DNA of 14,579 nucleotides from positions 1 through 14,579 of the forward strand of contig JAHIRR010000276.1 of NCBI GenBank assembly GCA_018818505.1, read 5' to 3'. The notes below the pieces were generated by a model. That model ran no database searches. It saw only the letters and a list, made by a program, of their open reading frames with translations, and was not told where the DNA came from. This stretch comes from Candidatus Omnitrophota bacterium (GTDB lineage: Bacteria > Omnitrophota > Koll11 > Gorgyraeales > Gorgyraeaceae). The translations under genes and the position numbers were made by a program. This document shows, piece by piece, positions 12,960-14,579 of the stretch; positions within the stretch are counted from its first letter, which is position 1, and each line of letters begins with the position of its first letter.

Positions 12960-14253
12960 TATCCAGGTATTCTTTTATCTTTTTCTCGTACCCGATATCT
13001 GTTGGTTCGTAATAAATCTTTTTCTCTGGAATATATTCCTGATCCACATAGTGATCCTTATACTGATGGGCGTACTTATAGTCTTTGCCATGGCCTAATA
13101 TCTTTGCGCCAGGATAGCTGGCATCCTTAAGATGTTTTGGCACCTCAAGCGTCTTATGCGCTTCTACATCCTTCATTGCCTTTTCAATACCAAGGTACGC
13201 TGCATTGCTTTTTGGCGCACACGCAATATAGCAGGTAGCCTGCGCCAATGGGATCCTTGCCTCTGGCATACCCACAAACTCAGCCACCTGAAAAGCTGCG
13301 TTTGCCACTACAATCGCCTGCGGATCAGCATTGCCCACATCCTCTGCGGCGCAGATAACAATGCGACGCGCAATAAACCTGGGGTCTTCTCCTGCGTATA
13401 GCATCTTTGCGAGCCAGTATAGCGCTGCGTCAGGATCTGAGCCGCGCATACTCTTTATAAACGCAGAGATCGTATCATAATGTCCATCTTCGTCCCTGTC
13501 ATACAGGACTGCCTTTTTCTGTATAGACTCTTCTGCTGCCTTTATATTAAAATCTATAGGGCCTGCCTTTGTCGGTTTTGTTGTTAATGCGCCTATTTCA
13601 AGCGCGTTAAGCGCTTTTCTCGCGTCGCCATCACACACATCTGCAAGAAAATTCAAAACATCCTGCTCGATCTTGATAGATATTTTCCCAAGGCCTCTTT
13701 CCTTATCCCCCAGGGCTCTTTTCAATATGCTGATTATATCTTCCTTTGATAATTTCTTTAATTCAAATACTATTGAACGCGATATGAGCGGCGAAACCAG
13801 ACTAAAAAATGGGTTATGCGTTGTCGCGCCTATCAATACAGGATTGCCTGATTCCACATCCGGCATCAATACATCCTGCTGTGCCTTATTAAATCTATGG
13901 ATCTCATCTATAAAAAGTATGGTCTTTTTGTTAGATGCCCGTTCTCGCTCTTTGCTCGCTTTGATCGCGTCCCTTAATTCCTGGACATTTGAAAGCACTG
14001 CATTTATCTCATAAAAATATGTCTTTGTGATATTCGCGATTACATGCGCGAGAGCGGTCTTTCCTGTGCCTGGCGGGCCATAGAGGATCAGAGAAGCAAT
14101 CCTGTCAGCGTCTATTGCCCTTCGGAGAAGCTTACCTTCTCCAAGTATGTGCGCCTGGCCCACAAACTCGCCCAGATCCCTGGGCCGCATCCGCACTGCT
14201 AAGGGTTCGTATTTCTTCGCATTCTTTTTTTTGGATTCGAATAAATCAGACAT
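12940..14253 (-). CDS. rarA: Replication-associated recombination protein A (MgsA/RarA AAA+ ATPase)
   Basis: This 437-residue AAA+ ATPase matches RarA. It has PLAVRMRPRDLGEFVGQAH, Walker A GPPGTGKT (59-66), Walker B ILFIDEIHRF (112-121), sensor-1 GATTHNP and LISRS with the arginine finger. Its C-terminal clamp-loader-like region includes MRGSDPDAALYWLAKML and EDPRFIARRIVICAAEDVGNADP, then YPGAKILGHGKDYKYAHQYKDHYVDQ (typical RarA tail). RarA acts at stalled replication forks with SSB and the replisome. The final RLRKVA and stop codon come from the downstream inverted repeat. No ribosome-binding site precedes the ATG; the upstream inverted repeat ends 6 bases away. A 6S RNA gene lies directly upstream, an arrangement I recall from other bacteria. 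Confidence 0.96.
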   Translation of the reverse strand: MSDLFESKKKNAKKYEPLAVRMRPRDLGEFVGQAHILGEGKLLRRAIDADRIASLILYGPPGTGKTALAHVIANITKTYFYEINAVLSNVQELRDAIKASKERERASNKKTILFIDEIHRFNKAQQDVLMPDVESGNPVLIGATTHNPFFSLVSPLISRSIVFELKKLSKEDIISILKRALGDKERGLGKISIKIEQDVLNFLADVCDGDARKALNALEIGALTTKPTKAGPIDFNIKAAEESIQKKAVLYDRDEDGHYDTISAFIKSMRGSDPDAALYWLAKMLYAGEDPRFIARRIVICAAEDVGNADPQAIVVANAAFQVAEFVGMPEARIPLAQATCYIACAPKSNAAYLGIEKAMKDVEAHKTLEVPKHLKDASYPGAKILGHGKDYKYAHQYKDHYVDQEYIPEKKIYYEPTDIGYEKKIKEYLDRLRKVA

Positions 14254-14259
14254 GATTTT

Positions 14260-14380
14260 AACGCAAATTCTCGCAAATCCAACGCGAATCCTTCGACAAG
14301 CTCAGGATTCTTAGTCCCGAGCAACGTCGAGGGACGAATATTCGCGAATATCAGCGTTAGATTCGCGTTTATTCGCGTTT
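14260..14380. repeat. Decamer-periodic inverted repeat with nested hairpins, upstream of rarA
   Basis: The outer arms (about 14260-14290 and 14352-14380) are degenerate inverted copies made of 10-base units near ATTCGCGTTT, which appears as two exact tandem copies at 14361-14380. Between them lie GAATCCT/AGGATTC (14286-14292 and 14304-14310), GTCCC/GGGAC (14314-14318 and 14331-14335) and a 14-base palindrome at 14338-14351. It fills the gap between the 6S RNA and rarA. Confidence 0.85.
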
Positions 14381-14392
14381 AAAAAAATCCCC
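14381..14392 (-). terminator. Probable 6S RNA terminator
   Basis: On the minus strand GGGGAT (14392-14387), the 3' strand of the 6S closing stem, runs straight into a series of T (14387-14381). The closing helix plus U-run would serve as an intrinsic terminator. Confidence 0.5.
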
Positions 14393-14567
14393 ACTAGTGC
14401 CGTATGAAAGGCCGTATTTTGAACCCATTTAGCAAGTGGGTGCCCTCTTAGATGCTTGATGTTCCCTAGCTCCTAGGAACCAGGTCTACAGCCACACCTA
14501 ACGTTAGGCTCCCAATTTAATGGTGTTGGCTCAAAAACTTCCTTTTCACCACGTACACCGCAGGGAT
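14387..14567 (-). ncRNA. ssrS: 6S RNA (RNA polymerase regulator)
   Basis: About 181 bases, the normal 6S length. The 5' ATCCCTGCGGTG pairs with 3' CACTAGTGGGGAT to close the molecule. Familiar 6S segments follow in order: GAGCCAACACC, GGGAGCC, GTGTGGCTGTAGACC, a terminal hairpin (GTTCCTAG with CTAGGGAAC), GGGCACCCACTTG and GGGTTCAAAATACGGCC. 6S RNA imitates an open promoter and binds housekeeping RNA polymerase in stationary phase. It lies just upstream of rarA. No covariance-model score is available to me, but length, closing stem, segment order and context agree. Confidence 0.85.
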
Positions 14568-14573
14568 ACCTAT

Positions 14574-14579
14574 ATTATA
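14574..14579 (-). promoter_or_regulatory. -10 element of the 6S RNA promoter
   Basis: The minus strand begins with a perfect TATAAT at the window edge, about 7 bases before the predicted 6S RNA 5' end. The -35 element would lie outside the window. Confidence 0.6.

Noticed and set aside
14361..14380. Tandem ATTCGCGTTT as a CRISPR fragment
   Set aside because: Units are 10 bases without spacers and belong to a larger inverted repeat; no cas gene is present.

Overview
The window is one stretch of a compact, moderately AT-rich bacterial chromosome. Every recognisable gene is on the minus strand, so gene order below runs from high to low coordinates. The gene set suits an anaerobic or microaerophilic diderm bacterium: a Rex redox sensor, an Rrf2-type Fe-S regulator, DUF39 homocysteine synthesis and an Nfu-type Fe-S protein. 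Signal-peptide proteins with an 'LRxP'-like mature N-terminus, and many different palindromic intergenic repeats, recall Candidatus Omnitrophota (OP3) genomes as I remember them. That taxonomic guess is inference, not proof.

Layout. (1) 14579-12940: a 6S RNA gene with its own -10 box, then rarA. rarA is flanked on both sides by inverted repeats whose arms are built from about 10-bp units. (2) 12858-11860: a PP-loop thiouridylase-like protein with a C-terminal NFACT-R/DUF814-like domain. (3) 11842-6895: a near-consensus promoter overlapped by a palindromic operator starts a probable operon of Rrf2 regulator, cysK, DUF39 homocysteine-synthesis protein, nfu, rex and an ArsB/NhaD-family permease. 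The theme is cysteine and homocysteine synthesis tied to Fe-S and NADH/NAD+ status. (4) 6639-1863: three consecutive genes for proteins with signal peptides: a 786-residue protein with an internal duplication of about 240 residues, a transaldolase-like protein lacking the Schiff-base lysine, and an acetate kinase that keeps almost all catalytic residues. All three carry V-Y-[AGS] near the predicted cleavage site, followed by L-R-x-P or L-R-P. (5) 1813-1: a tightly overlapping group of HAD phosphatase, DUF523/TudS-like Fe-S protein and YacP-like NYN nuclease, then the 5' part of a thymidylate synthase-like gene cut by the window edge.

The most unusual material is the exported 'metabolic enzyme' trio with a shared N-terminal signature. 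Next come the intergenic palindromes: at least seven structurally distinct elements sit almost exactly at gene boundaries, often supplying stop codons or replacing the ribosome-binding site. Two families are present twice, with different stem bases but preserved pairing. No tRNA, rRNA, CRISPR array, insertion sequence or phage gene was seen.
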